Positions 35,026-44,165 of a stretch of DNA of 64,000 bases are shown piece by piece. The notes below the pieces were generated by a model. It did no database searches. It was not told the DNA's origin and was given only the letters and a program-made list of their open reading frames with translations. Source of the DNA: CAINVV01 sp038323575. GTDB taxonomy: Bacteria > Bacteroidota > Bacteroidia > Bacteroidales > Prolixibacteraceae. Each line of letters starts with the position of its first letter. Within the stretch, counting starts at the first letter, position 1. The stretch lies in assembly GCA_038323575.1 (NCBI GenBank), contig JBBQHB010000013.1:1-64000 (forward strand), given 5' to 3'. Both the position numbers and the translations under genes were made by a program.

Positions 35026-35406
35026 CTACTTCAGCACATGGCTCGCCAGCACTTTCTGCACCTCGTATACATTGACAGATTTGTTGAATTGCTTGGTGAT
35101 GCCGGGCTCCAATTCGCTGGCCACCCAAATTTTCAGTTCGGCATCCAGGTCGAAGGTGCCGGCGGTTTCGACGCTGAAGCGGGAAATGCTCTTGTAGGAG
35201 ATTGATTTGTAGGAGGTCTTGCTGCCTGTCAGTCCCTGCTTGTCGACCAGGATCAGCCGTTTGGAGGTGAAGATAAAGGTGTCGCGGATCAGTTTGAACC
35301 CCAGTTCGATCTCTTCGTCATCGGTAAGCAGGAGGCCGTACTGTTTTATCAGCTCGTCGTGGCTCACTGCGCCGGCATTGCCGAGTAAAGCGGAAAATAG
35401 TCCCAT
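35026..35406 (-). CDS. bacterial PH-domain protein
   Basis: A 126-residue cytoplasmic protein matching the bacterial pleckstrin-homology fold: EIELGFKLIRDTFIFTSKRL, LILVDKQG, SYKSISYKSISRFSVET and a C-terminal helix. ATG 35406 (MGLFSALLG) is chosen because a minus-strand -7 box at 35440-35447 lies just upstream and would be inside a longer frame. Function unknown; the family often binds membranes or partner proteins. Confidence 0.82.
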   Translation of the reverse strand: MGLFSALLGNAGAVSHDELIKQYGLLLTDDEEIELGFKLIRDTFIFTSKRLILVDKQGLTGSKTSYKSISYKSISRFSVETAGTFDLDAELKIWVASELEPGITKQFNKSVNVYEVQKVLASHVLK

Positions 35407-35439
35407 GGTGATAGATTTCAGATGGTTTACAGGTAAAGC

Positions 35440-35447
35440 CAAAGTTA
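35440..35447 (-). promoter_or_regulatory. -7 box TAACTTTG of the PH-domain gene
   Basis: Minus-strand TAACTTTG, an exact TAnnTTTG match 33 bases before the ATG. Confidence 0.5.
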
Positions 35448-35507
35448 GTGATTTGTTTCTGATTCGAGCCAATGTTCAATCCGGCAATAATATCCGGACA
35501 CCAATCC

Positions 35508-35585
35508 TTCTCCTAGTCCTCCCGTCGTCCAGTCGTCCAGTCGTCCAATCCTCCCGTCATCCCCTCGTTCAGTCGTCCCCTCGCA
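35508..35585 (-). repeat. GGACGACT-type octamer array, 3' of the GNAT gene
   Basis: On the minus strand it begins within about ten bases of the TGA stop (GCGAGGGGACGACTGAACGA) and continues as GGACGACT units and variants. Confidence 0.8.
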
Positions 35586-35587
35586 AA

Positions 35588-36010
35588 TCACTCCGTAAAC
35601 CCGCGCTCCCGCTTCCTTTCCGGATCAATAAACAGCGCCATGGCGGTTTTCATCTTTCTGAAATCCATCTTTTGGTAAAATCGTTCTTTCCCGGGTGAGG
35701 CGTACAAAATAATGTTGCAGCCGGGGCAATGGCAGACCAGCTCCGTGACGATTGTACTTCCGATCCCCAACCCCTGGTAAGCCGGAAGTACCGCCACATC
35801 GTAAAGGGCAGCCTGGCAGATGCCGTCGGAGATCGCCCTGCCGAAACCGATCAGTTTCTCACCGTCAAAAGCAAATACGACGGCATGGCTGTTGACAAAT
35901 GCCTTTTGCTGGCGTTCGGGTGTATGCCAGGCCATCCCGACCTCTTTCAGGATTTCGGGTACCAGCTTAAAGTCTATGCCGGTGGTGTTGAATCGAAGTT
36001 TCAGGTCCAT
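35588..36010 (-). CDS. GNAT-family N-acetyltransferase
   Basis: A 140-residue acetyl-CoA-dependent acyltransferase. The GNAT core is visible: KLIGFGRAISDGICQAALYD (beta strands), VAVLPAYQGLGIGSTIVTEL (V-x-x-x-x-Q-G-x-G-I-G acetyl-CoA loop) and the C-terminal GKERFYQKMDFRKM. The substrate cannot be read from the sequence. It stands alone between repeat blocks. Confidence 0.9.
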   Translation of the reverse strand: MDLKLRFNTTGIDFKLVPEILKEVGMAWHTPERQQKAFVNSHAVVFAFDGEKLIGFGRAISDGICQAALYDVAVLPAYQGLGIGSTIVTELVCHCPGCNIILYASPGKERFYQKMDFRKMKTAMALFIDPERKRERGFTE

Positions 36011-36466
36011 TGGTTGCTGTCTTGATTGCGTGGCTAAATTAGTGATAACATGGAAATGTTCAACCCGCTCCGGGGCTGCGTTTACTTAAAATTCCTTTAA
36101 CCGCAAAGGTTATGCTCGAACGCTGCAAAGAAAATTTAGCTTGTCGAAGGGCGCTTCGCGCGTTTGAAGAGTTTGAAATGTTTCGGGTTTCGCTCTCTCC
36201 GTCATTCCGTCGTTCTCCGTTCTCCCGTCTCCTAACTCCGGACGACCACATAGGGTCGCCCCTTCCAATGGTCCATGCCCTATGCTCCGTGCCCCGTGCA
36301 CATCCTAAATGCTATTCCAGACGCAAAGCCTTGCGTCTCTGTCAGAATCCCCACGTTTTCCGTTTTCGTTTTGTCGTTCCGTCGTCCAGTCTTCCTGTCG
36401 TCCAGTCGTCCAGTCGTTTAGTCGTCCAGTCGTTTAGTCTTTCCGTCCCTCCGTCATCCCCTCTTC
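36011..36466 (-). repeat. mosaic of octamer array and hairpins, 3' of the SagB-like gene
   Basis: From the SagB-like stop, on the minus strand, the first part is a GGACGACT-type array at 36367-36466 that starts within 20 bases of the TAG. Then come an AGACGCAA/TTGCGTCT hairpin (36319-36340), a GGGCGACC-CTATGT-GGTCGTCC hairpin (about 36238-36257) and a second degenerate array at 36190-36237. That array ends in GCGAAACCCGAAAC, a motif also present in the array at 42242. No gene is seen. Confidence 0.7.
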
Positions 36467-37108
36467 CTACCTCGCCGGGTACGACACCGGATGGTTCAGC
36501 ATCAGGTGCTGCGAAGGTTTCAGCTTGAGCGCTTCCGCGAGTTTCTGCCGGTTCATGGTGCCTCTGGGCCTGGTGGAGAGGCCGACTCCGGCACAGAAAA
36601 CGGCGATGTTCTGCGAAACGATGCCTGCATCCTCGGCGGCCCATACCAGCCGGTCGGCTTCCTCACCCGACCTGAACCTGGAGATATCGGATACCAGCAG
36701 GCAGATAACAGGTGCTTTGGCAACAATTTCCTGCCTGTCGGCCGCCAGAATGCGGAAATCACCTTCGGCAACCAGGTCGAGCTGGTGTTTTTTTGCATCG
36801 TAGAGGTAAGTACCGGCTTTCATCACAACATAGACGTCAATATCCTGGGCGTTCATGGCAGAGGGAGCGGTCCGTTTGGACAGGTCATTCCGGTTGATTC
36901 CGTTGGCAGCCCAAACCAGGTCGGAGAGATCCTGCAGTTTCAGGGCAGTCGTGTCGTAATCAGTTGCGGATGCCCTTAAGTAGAGGGCCTTCATGACGGG
37001 AAGTCCCCGGTTGGTGTCGGGTTGGTTGAGGATGATGCTCTTTGTTTCCTGTGCGGAAAGGGAGCCTGCCAGGGCAGTAATGAAAAGGTAAATGATTAAC
37101 TTTTTCAT
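36467..37108 (-). CDS. exported SagB/ThcOx-type nitroreductase-fold protein
   Basis: 213 residues from ATG 37108 (MKKLIIYL), which opens a signal peptide (IIYLFITALAGSLSAQ). The mature part has the nitroreductase FMN-binding pattern: LYLRASATDYDTTALKLQDL, DLVWAANGINR, ISRFRSGEEADRLVWAAEDAGIVSQNI-type helix and CAGVGLSTRPRGTMN. In Bacteroidota such secreted SagB-like proteins are common, with unknown substrate. Its start lies 71 bases below the stop of the oxidoreductase gene on the same strand; co-transcription is possible. Confidence 0.85.
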   Translation of the reverse strand: MKKLIIYLFITALAGSLSAQETKSIILNQPDTNRGLPVMKALYLRASATDYDTTALKLQDLSDLVWAANGINRNDLSKRTAPSAMNAQDIDVYVVMKAGTYLYDAKKHQLDLVAEGDFRILAADRQEIVAKAPVICLLVSDISRFRSGEEADRLVWAAEDAGIVSQNIAVFCAGVGLSTRPRGTMNRQKLAEALKLKPSQHLMLNHPVSYPAR

Positions 37109-37179
37109 GGTTACATTTATTAGGTTGAAGAATCTGGTACCATGGATAAAGTTAAGGATAAAATCAAAAAATTCGGCAA

Positions 37180-37833
37180 TCAACTGACAATTTTGATGTT
37201 GAACGCACCATCCTGCTTAGCGCCGTAGATACTCAGCCACAAAGGCAGGTACATCTCTGTTCCCCTGGCTTTGGTGATATCACCGAGGTCAAGGATATTC
37301 CCGTCAGCCCAGCCAAAAGATTTCAACAGCTTCCTGACGGCAGTTTTTGCTGCCGGATTGTTCCCGCATAGGAAGGTGTGGTGGTCGCCGCCGTTGATCA
37401 TCCCCGGGTTGACCATGATGCCGCACCAGATGGTATTCAGCGCTTTCACCACTTTTGCCGCCGGAAATGCTTTTTGGATCTCCTCTCCAAGCGAGTTGGT
37501 GTTAACCACCGACAGGGTAGCCGGCAACCCGTTGCTGAAGTCGAGCGGATTGGCCACATCGATCAGGATTTTTCCGCTGAGGTTGTTTTCGCCGGCAAGT
37601 TTTAAAGCCTCGACAGATGCGCCGCCTGAGGTGCAGTTAAAGATAATTTCGCCGGATGCCGCAGCATCGGCAAAGGTTCCCGCAGTGGCTTTGCCGTATT
37701 GTTTCGCCTCCCAGGCCAGCGCCTTTTCGTTGTTGGCTGTCCGGGAGCCCATAAATACGTGGTGTCCCAGTTCAACTAATTTTGAACCGATGGTCTCCCC
37801 GACCATGCCGGTTCCCAATACTGCTATATCCAT
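37180..37833 (-). CDS. F420/NADP-dependent oxidoreductase-like protein
   Basis: A 217-residue Rossmann protein of the NADPH:F420-reductase-like family. The dinucleotide loop is IAVLGTGMVGETIGSKL, with VFMGSRTANNEKALAW for the phosphate of NADP. Later motifs are ILIDVANPLDFSNGLP and KALNTIWCGIMVNP. Bacteroidota do not make F420, so it more likely uses NADP with another partner. The specific reaction is unknown. Confidence 0.85.
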   Translation of the reverse strand: MDIAVLGTGMVGETIGSKLVELGHHVFMGSRTANNEKALAWEAKQYGKATAGTFADAAASGEIIFNCTSGGASVEALKLAGENNLSGKILIDVANPLDFSNGLPATLSVVNTNSLGEEIQKAFPAAKVVKALNTIWCGIMVNPGMINGGDHHTFLCGNNPAAKTAVRKLLKSFGWADGNILDLGDITKARGTEMYLPLWLSIYGAKQDGAFNIKIVS

Positions 37834-37927
37834 ATTCTGTCGTTTAAAGTTTCTATAAAATCTGCACTCCTTTTTACGGATAGTTTAGCTGATTGTTAAG
37901 ACCGCAAGTTAACAAATGCCTGCCTTC

Positions 37928-39172
37928 TTATTTAAATCCGAAAACAAACGGGAGGACAATGATCACGACAAGGGTCCAGACAAAATAGACTGTCAAATAT
38001 TTAGCCACCATTTTCCCTACACTATCAAGGGAACTTGCTTTAAAATAGGATTGATATAAACTTCTTGCAATCAATATCAGGTTCACAAATACCAAAATGT
38101 TTGAGACCAAAACCACAGTCCGGTTGGGTGTAAAACCCGCTGAAAGTCTTGAAACGATAGCAACCAAAGCGATCGAATTGATCACTATTGCTACAATTGC
38201 CAGCAAGAATAAGACCAGGACATTGCTGTCTTTCTCTTTGTATTTATCAAGCTCGGTAATTGAAAAAACAATGATCGCCATCACTGCAACCAGCATAACA
38301 TTAAACAGCAGCAATACCTCCCTGTCTTCTGAAATCCTGGTTTGCGAGAAAATCATTAAGACCAGATAGACGACGAGGGTTATCAGAACCAACGGCGTAA
38401 ATACCCTTGCTATGACAGGAGCAATCTTGCTCGTAATATTTGGATATAACTGCAGCAACCAGGATGCAACGATCGGTACTGCAACACCGCAAAAAACAAG
38501 CACATACTCCTGATAAAACTTCTCAATATCCATTTTTATTACATGAAATAAGCCAATTGTTACTGCAGTCAGCATTACTCCGGCAATTAAAATCAGACCC
38601 GTCATCACGATGAATTCGCCGTTAAACCTTATAAATTCAATTCTTTTTTCTGTATCATGATGATCGAATGAAACATAGGTCAGTCCAAACAGACACCATA
38701 GGAGTAAGGGGATGTGAATGAACGCAAGATTTATTGAATCACTCTTTTTATCAGGTAAAAAATTGACAAACAGCAACAAAATTAAGATGGTGGAGCCATA
38801 AATCAGCATCTTCTTTTGATCAAATATCTTGTTTTGCCAGAAAGTAAAAAGAATAAGCCCGTTAAAAACAATTACAGCCAAATTTCTGAAATAGAATAAT
38901 TCACTGTTAACCTGAGGAAACATTGCAGGTATTTTAACCAAAAATCCTGTAACCAGTGAAAGGACAACCACTATCAGTAAATCTGATTTTAAGAATACTT
39001 TGGATTCAACCTCCTTTTCCTGAGACAGGCGGATTTTCCAAAATCTTACCAGATCAGAATCATATTCAGCAGAAACATCCTTGAATGATCGGGTAAAATC
39101 ATCTTTGTTGTCCCGGTACAATCGTTCAAGCTTATCAGGATTTTCCAGGTTGTCAATAATTTTTTTCTTCAT
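37928..39172 (-). CDS. polytopic membrane protein, DUF4153-like
   Basis: 414 residues from ATG 39172. A soluble, charged N-terminus of about 65 residues (DNLENPDKLERLYRDNKDDF) precedes about ten TM helices. The N-terminal wording KLERLYRDNKDDF..F resembles the start of some anti-sigma or regulatory membrane proteins, but I do not assign a family firmly. It lies five bases after the CPBP gene, so the two are likely co-transcribed. Confidence 0.65.
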   Translation of the reverse strand: MKKKIIDNLENPDKLERLYRDNKDDFTRSFKDVSAEYDSDLVRFWKIRLSQEKEVESKVFLKSDLLIVVVLSLVTGFLVKIPAMFPQVNSELFYFRNLAVIVFNGLILFTFWQNKIFDQKKMLIYGSTILILLLFVNFLPDKKSDSINLAFIHIPLLLWCLFGLTYVSFDHHDTEKRIEFIRFNGEFIVMTGLILIAGVMLTAVTIGLFHVIKMDIEKFYQEYVLVFCGVAVPIVASWLLQLYPNITSKIAPVIARVFTPLVLITLVVYLVLMIFSQTRISEDREVLLLFNVMLVAVMAIIVFSITELDKYKEKDSNVLVLFLLAIVAIVINSIALVAIVSRLSAGFTPNRTVVLVSNILVFVNLILIARSLYQSYFKASSLDSVGKMVAKYLTVYFVWTLVVIIVLPFVFGFK

Positions 39173-39176
39173 CGTT

Positions 39177-40154
39177 TCAAATTTTATATTCCGTGTCAGA
39201 TGCTGGCTGTGTCTGCATTTCCATGCTATTTTTTTTGACGTAATGCAGCAAAAACCATAAAACCATTCCACTCAGAAGGGCGTAAAAGAAGGTGCTGCTA
39301 CTGAAAAGGGAGGCATCCGGCTGGTCCGGTTCCAATCCTTCGCCAGTGAAAAAGTAGATAAGCACACCCATGGCGTTGTTGATAAAATGGGCGATGATCG
39401 GGAGCCAGAGGGTACCGGTCCATTCGAGCAGGTAGCCAAAGAGGGCGCCGAGCAGCATGCGCGGCAGGAAACCGAAAAACTGGAGATGGAGCGCGCTGAA
39501 AAGAACCGCGGTGATCCAGATGGCCCGGTGGCTGCTTCCTGTCATTTTTTTGATCAGCTGCTGGAGGATTCCCCTGAACAGCAGTTCTTCGCCAATGGCC
39601 GGCAGTACTGCAACGATAAACAGGTTGCCTAGCAATCCGCCGGCCGTTTTGGTGTCAAGAAACGCTTTGGTTATTTCGGCGGCCTGGTCTTCCGAACTGC
39701 GCATCCACTCTTCGACGGAACTCATCCAGGAAGGGAGAACCAGTTGCTGGTTCAATACCGAGAACCACTCAATCACCGGGCCGCTTACCAGGATAACTGC
39801 ACAGACGACCCCCAGCATGATCCCGGTAGGTTTGCGGTGGAGCTGCAGGTAACGGATAGGTTTGTCGTCGAGCGACCAGGCCAGCACCAGCGGGGGAAGG
39901 ATAAACATGCCGATTGTCTGCATGATCTGGAGGAATTTCAACAGCGACACATTGCCGGGATCGTTCAGGTTTTCGAGCATGCCCGGTAGCTCTGCCAGGC
40001 CGACACCCATTACCAGCCAGATTGCCAGGAACCCGATCAGTGAAACGAAAATTCCGCCTGTCAGGATCAGGATCAGGGTAAAAACCACCTGGGTGAACGG
40101 TGTTGCGTCGCGTAGAAATTTCATCGTGCTAATGTTTTGATTTAAAAGGGACAC
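39177..40154 (-). CDS. CPBP-family intramembrane metalloprotease
   Basis: A 325-residue membrane protein with about eight TM helices. The ABI/CPBP active motifs are all present: GEELLFRGILQQ (EExxxR), a later FSALHLQFFGF (FxxxH) and AHFINNAMGVLIYF (HxxxN/B). Members process membrane proteins such as prenylated or anti-sigma targets. ATG 40124 (MKFLRD) is an alternative start. The downstream polytopic protein may be its partner. Confidence 0.88.
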   Translation of the reverse strand: MSLLNQNISTMKFLRDATPFTQVVFTLILILTGGIFVSLIGFLAIWLVMGVGLAELPGMLENLNDPGNVSLLKFLQIMQTIGMFILPPLVLAWSLDDKPIRYLQLHRKPTGIMLGVVCAVILVSGPVIEWFSVLNQQLVLPSWMSSVEEWMRSSEDQAAEITKAFLDTKTAGGLLGNLFIVAVLPAIGEELLFRGILQQLIKKMTGSSHRAIWITAVLFSALHLQFFGFLPRMLLGALFGYLLEWTGTLWLPIIAHFINNAMGVLIYFFTGEGLEPDQPDASLFSSSTFFYALLSGMVLWFLLHYVKKNSMEMQTQPASDTEYKI

Positions 40155-40261
40155 AAAGCAACTAAGTTAATAGAATGAAAAAATGTCTCATTTCTCAACA
40201 TGTGTACTGCAAAGATATATTTTCCTGATTGTCTGCAAACAGCGCTTTCGGTCTGAATGGT

Positions 40262-40269
40262 TATCTTTG
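40262..40269 (+). promoter_or_regulatory. -7 box TATCTTTG of dusB
   Basis: Exact TAnnTTTG match 26 bases before the dusB ATG. Confidence 0.55.
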
Positions 40270-40295
40270 CCGGGAATATACAATATTTGATTTGA

Positions 40296-41309
40296 ATGAA
40301 GATCGGAAATCTTGACCTTGGAAATCTCCCGCTGTTTCTGGCTCCCATGGAGGATGTGACCTACAAATCCTTCCGCTACCTGTGCAAAAAATACGGGGCG
40401 GATGTGATGTATACCGAGTTCGTCAACGCTGAAGCGTTGATCAGGGATGTTGCCAGGACGAAAAGGAAGATGACCATTTTTGATTTCGACCGTCCGCTGG
40501 CCATCCAGATCTATGGTTCGAACATCGAATCCATGGCAGCGGCAGCCAAAGTTGCAGCGCTTTCCAATCCTGATTTCATCGATATCAATTTTGGGTGCCC
40601 GATGAAGAAAATTGCTGCCAAAGGCGCCGGCGCCGGGCTTTTGCGCGACATCCCCAAGCTGGTAAAAATGGCCGCAGAGGTGGTGAAGGCGGTCCAGCTT
40701 CCGGTTACGGCCAAGACACGGCTCGGCTGGGACTTCGACGACATGCCGATCGTTGACGTTGCAGAGAGACTTCAGGACGTTGGCATCCAGGCACTCGCCA
40801 TCCACGGCCGCACCCGGAGCCAGCTCTATACCGGCCAGGCCGACTGGAGCCTGATCGCGGAGGTTAAGAAGAACCCCAGGATGAAAATTCCGATCATCGG
40901 CAACGGCGATATCACTGGTCCGGAAAAGGCAAAAGCTTTTCTGGAACAATCCGGCGTAGATGGTTTGATGGTAGGACGGGGATCGATCGGCCGGCCCTGG
41001 ATCTTCTCCGAAATACGCCATTACCTCAATACCGGCGAACTGTTGCCGCCGCCTACGGTTCCGTTTGTTGTTGAAAATGTGAAGGACCAACTTAGCCAGT
41101 CAGTAACCTGGAAAGATAATACCCGGAGAGCGGTACTCGAAATGCGGCGCCATTTCGCCAGGTACTTCCCCAACCTGACGGATTTCAAAGAGTTGCGCGT
41201 CAGACTTTTGCGTGCCGACGAAATTGAAGAGGTACTCCAAATACTGGATCTGATCGCGGAAAGGTATGCTGACATCAGTGTTGATTATTCCAACGTTGGA
41301 TTAAAGTAA
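40296..41309 (+). CDS. dusB: tRNA-dihydrouridine synthase B
   Basis: FMN/NADPH enzyme reducing uridine in tRNA D-loops. The sequence shows LFLAPMEDVTYKSFRYLCKK, QIYGSNIESM, the signature FIDINFGCPMKKIAAKGAGAG with its catalytic Cys, VTAKTRLGW, LAIHGRTRSQLYTG and GNGDITGPE. A C-terminal helical tRNA-binding domain completes 337 residues. It is followed after 35 bases by the aldo/keto reductase. Confidence 0.95.
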   Translation: MKIGNLDLGNLPLFLAPMEDVTYKSFRYLCKKYGADVMYTEFVNAEALIRDVARTKRKMTIFDFDRPLAIQIYGSNIESMAAAAKVAALSNPDFIDINFGCPMKKIAAKGAGAGLLRDIPKLVKMAAEVVKAVQLPVTAKTRLGWDFDDMPIVDVAERLQDVGIQALAIHGRTRSQLYTGQADWSLIAEVKKNPRMKIPIIGNGDITGPEKAKAFLEQSGVDGLMVGRGSIGRPWIFSEIRHYLNTGELLPPPTVPFVVENVKDQLSQSVTWKDNTRRAVLEMRRHFARYFPNLTDFKELRVRLLRADEIEEVLQILDLIAERYADISVDYSNVGLK

Positions 41310-41344
41310 TTAATTGCTATTTTTAGTGGACTAAATAATTACCA

Positions 41345-42241
41345 ATGGCTGAATTTACAAGACGTCACTTCATCGGAACCGGCATAACAGGTGCCATCGT
41401 GGCTTCCGGCGGACTCTCCGCCCTGATGGCCGCACCAAAACTTCCCCTAAATGTTGACCTGGTAGATCTGGGTAAAACCGGATTGAAAGTCACCCGCCTG
41501 GCTATGGGAACGGGAACGAACGGCTGGAACCATGGTTCTAACCAGACCCGTATCGGGCTGGAAAAATTCAAAACAATCATACAGGCCGGATACGACAGGG
41601 GCATACGCTTCCTGGATACCGCCGACACTTACGGCTCCCATCCTTTTGTGAAAGAGGCAATCAAAATGATGCCAAGGGAGAAACTGACCGTCATGACCAA
41701 GATCTGGACCGAAAACCTCGACTGGCATCCGCTCCAGCCGGTAGATCAGATGCTGGACCGTATCCGGAAGGAACTGGACACGGATTACCTCGATATCGTC
41801 CTGCTTCACTGCATGACCAAAGCCAGCTGGACCGATGACAAAAAGCGGTTCATGGACGGGCTGAGCGAAGCCAAATCGAAGGGGCTGATCAAAAAAGTCG
41901 GATTCTCGGCGCATGATTACGGCGCTTTGGAAAGTGGAATTAACCACGACTGGCCTGATATTGTACTTTCCCGTATCAACAACAAAGAGGTCAGAATGGA
42001 CGGCTCTCCGGACAAAATCATGTCACTTTTGGAGATTGCCGGATCCAAAGGGAAAGGAGTATTGGGCATGAAAATTTTCGGGGGAGGCGGACTCATTAAA
42101 GAAGATGAAAGAATGGCATCCCTGAAATATGTCATCGGAAGCCAGAAGGTGCATGCCATGACCATCGGTTGCGAAGATGCCTTGCAGGTGCATGATACGG
42201 TGGATCGGCTGATGGGAGTCGTTAATGAAGGGAAGACCTGA
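41345..42241 (+). CDS. Tat-exported aldo/keto reductase
   Basis: 298 residues. An N-terminal twin-arginine signal (FTRRHFIGTGITGAIVASGG) is followed by an AKR barrel. The catalytic tetrad can be read: Asp and Tyr in FLDTADTYGS, Lys in VMTKIW and His in IVLLHCMTK. It would be exported folded, with its NADP cofactor, by the Tat system whose TatA is at 13330. The substrate is unknown; Bacteroidota carry many such Tat-AKR proteins. The stop TGA opens the octamer array. Confidence 0.88.
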   Translation: MAEFTRRHFIGTGITGAIVASGGLSALMAAPKLPLNVDLVDLGKTGLKVTRLAMGTGTNGWNHGSNQTRIGLEKFKTIIQAGYDRGIRFLDTADTYGSHPFVKEAIKMMPREKLTVMTKIWTENLDWHPLQPVDQMLDRIRKELDTDYLDIVLLHCMTKASWTDDKKRFMDGLSEAKSKGLIKKVGFSAHDYGALESGINHDWPDIVLSRINNKEVRMDGSPDKIMSLLEIAGSKGKGVLGMKIFGGGGLIKEDERMASLKYVIGSQKVHAMTIGCEDALQVHDTVDRLMGVVNEGKT

Positions 42242-42723
42242 CGACTGGACGACGGGGAGACTGGACGAGGGGACGAACGGACGAGGGGACGAACGGCTGA
42301 TGATAATCCCGAAACCCGAAACAGTGAAACGGGACTGGACGACTGGACGAGGGGGAGACTGGACGACTGGACGAGGGGACGACTGGACGAGGGGGAGACT
42401 GGACGAGGACGAACGGCTGATGATAATCCGAAACCCGAAACGCCCGAAGGGCAAACCCGAAACGGTGAAACGAGATGGTGTAGTGTACAATTCCAGGTTA
42501 AAACCGCATAGCGGTGACCGATATTGAAGCCTCGGGTTTTAACCCGTGGGAAATGAAAGCAGCACAACAGCCGTCCGCGGCAGAAATTTGAAAAGACAGG
42601 AAAAGATCATTTCGATCGGAAGGAACGAAAAACGATAAAGCATAAATTAAATATGCATTAAAAACATATTTTTGCACCCAATAGTTTTTATTATTGACAA
42701 ATTCGAATTCAAATTAATTGCTC
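42242..42723 (+). repeat. octamer array with internal 120-bp duplication, plus hairpins
   Basis: The array begins in the stop codon (TGACGACTGGACGAC) and runs to about 42420. GAACGGCTGATGATAATCC occurs at 42291 and again at 42411, an exact 120-base period. CGAAACCCGAAAC motifs follow each copy. Beyond it are hairpins ACCGCATAGCGGT (42503-42515) and CGGGTTTTAACCCG (42533-42546). A -7 box TATTTTTG at 42667-42674 serves the next gene. No coding region is supported in this 482-base gap. Confidence 0.8.
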
Positions 42724-43092
42724 ATGAAAATCAAAGGATTATTTTTAACGTTAACGTTGTTGTTTACTGCGTTTGTTCAGCTTCAGGCTGCACCGATCGA
42801 CCAGAAAAAATTAATCGGTAAATGGGAATACTCTGCCCCTACCGCACCGCCTAATTACACTTCCGGCCAGGTCATTTTTACGCTGGTAGGGGATAAAGTA
42901 AAGGGATCGCTGGTGATTGAAGGCCAGAAATTGGATTTCTCCAGCGTCACCATCAAGGATGATGTGGTTTCTGTCGGCATCTACCTGGAATCAACCCTTA
43001 TCAACGTCAACTTCAAAATGGTCGGTGAGGCCCTGGAAGGCAAAGCCGAAACACCTGATGGCCCGGTTGCAGTGAAAGCTGTCAAGAAATAG
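42724..43092 (+). CDS. small exported lipocalin-like hypothetical protein
   Basis: 122 residues from ATG 42724. A signal peptide (GLFLTLTLLFTAFVQLQA) leads to a ~100-residue beta domain with the opening LIGKWEYSAPTAPP, FTLVGDKVKGSL, DFSSVTIKDDVVSVG and GKAETPDGPVAV, resembling small Bacteroidota lipocalin-like secreted proteins. Function unknown. It converges on rfbB with a one-base gap, so the two messages would overlap at their 3' ends. Confidence 0.7.
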   Translation: MKIKGLFLTLTLLFTAFVQLQAAPIDQKKLIGKWEYSAPTAPPNYTSGQVIFTLVGDKVKGSLVIEGQKLDFSSVTIKDDVVSVGIYLESTLINVNFKMVGEALEGKAETPDGPVAVKAVKK

Positions 43093-43093
43093 G

Positions 43094-44146
43094 TTACCGC
43101 TGATGGTATTGCTTTTCGTAGTACTTTTCGTAAGCACCCGACGAAACGTTTTCGAGCCAGTCAGAATTTTGAAGGTACCAGTCGACTGTTTTAGCGAGCC
43201 CCTCTTCAAACTGGAGGGAGGGTTTCCAACCCAACTCCTTTTGGATTTTGGATGAGTCGATGGCGTAACGCATGTCGTGGCCGGCCCGGTCCTTCACGAA
43301 AGTTATCAATTGTTGGGAAGTGCCTCGTGCCCTTCCCAATTTTTCGTCCATCACATCACACAATGTGCGGATCAGGTCAATGTTGGTCCATTCGTTGATA
43401 CCGCCGATGTTGTAGGTCTCACCTGTTACACCTTTGTGGAAAATCACATCTATGGCCGAAGCATGGTCTTCAACATAGAGCCAGTCGCGGATATTTTCAC
43501 CTTTCCCGTAAACCGGAATCGGCCTCATGTGCAGCAGGTTCTGGATGCATAACGGTATTAATTTCTCTGGAAACTGGTTGGGGCCGTAGTTGTTGGAGCA
43601 GTTGGAGATCAAAACAGGAACGTGAAAGGTATTGAAATAGGCCCTGACCAGGTGGTCGGAACTTGCTTTGGATGCCGAATAGGGACTTTTGGGATCATAA
43701 CTGGTTGATTCGGTAAACAGTCCCGTTTCCCCGAGCGAACCGTACACCTCATCGGTTGAGATGTGGTAGAACAGCTTCCCTTCCAATTTCCCTTTCCAGT
43801 GCTCTTTGGCGGCATGAACCAGGTTAAATGTCCCGAAGATATTGGTGCGGATAAATGCCGCCGGATCGGTGATGGACCGGTCGACGTGAGATTCTGCGGC
43901 CAGGTGGATGACTCCGTCTATCGGATAAGTTTCAAAAAGCTTGTTCACCAGATCACTGTCGGTGATGTCGCCCTTTACAAAAGTGTAATTGGGTAACGTA
44001 TCGATGTCCTTCAGGTTTTCGAGATTCCCGGCGTAGGTGAGCACATCCAGGTTGATAATCTGGTAATCAGGGTAGTCTTTTACAAACCTCCTCACAACAT
44101 GTGATCCGATAAATCCTGCACCTCCGGTGATCAAAATAGTCTTCAT
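43094..44146 (-). CDS. rfbB: dTDP-glucose 4,6-dehydratase
   Basis: Makes dTDP-4-keto-6-deoxyglucose for L-rhamnose and related surface sugars. The Rossmann loop is TGGAGFIGSHVVRRF; the SDR active site is SPYSASKASSDHLV (YxxxK) with HISTDEVYGSLGE before it. Family motifs NCSNNYGPNQFPEKLIPL and GENIRDWLYVEDHA are present. At 350 residues it is standard. The next gene upstream on the same strand is galE, so both feed nucleotide-sugar supply, although rfbA, rfbC and rfbD are not here. Confidence 0.96.
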   Translation of the reverse strand: MKTILITGGAGFIGSHVVRRFVKDYPDYQIINLDVLTYAGNLENLKDIDTLPNYTFVKGDITDSDLVNKLFETYPIDGVIHLAAESHVDRSITDPAAFIRTNIFGTFNLVHAAKEHWKGKLEGKLFYHISTDEVYGSLGETGLFTESTSYDPKSPYSASKASSDHLVRAYFNTFHVPVLISNCSNNYGPNQFPEKLIPLCIQNLLHMRPIPVYGKGENIRDWLYVEDHASAIDVIFHKGVTGETYNIGGINEWTNIDLIRTLCDVMDEKLGRARGTSQQLITFVKDRAGHDMRYAIDSSKIQKELGWKPSLQFEEGLAKTVDWYLQNSDWLENVSSGAYEKYYEKQYHQR

Positions 44147-44165
44147 GGTATATTTTTAAGTTGTT

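Noticed and set aside
36319..36340. AGACGCAA/TTGCGTCT hairpin as a terminator of the SagB-like gene
   Set aside because: It is about 130 bases past the stop, beyond the array, and has no T-tract; it resembles a dispersed palindromic repeat.
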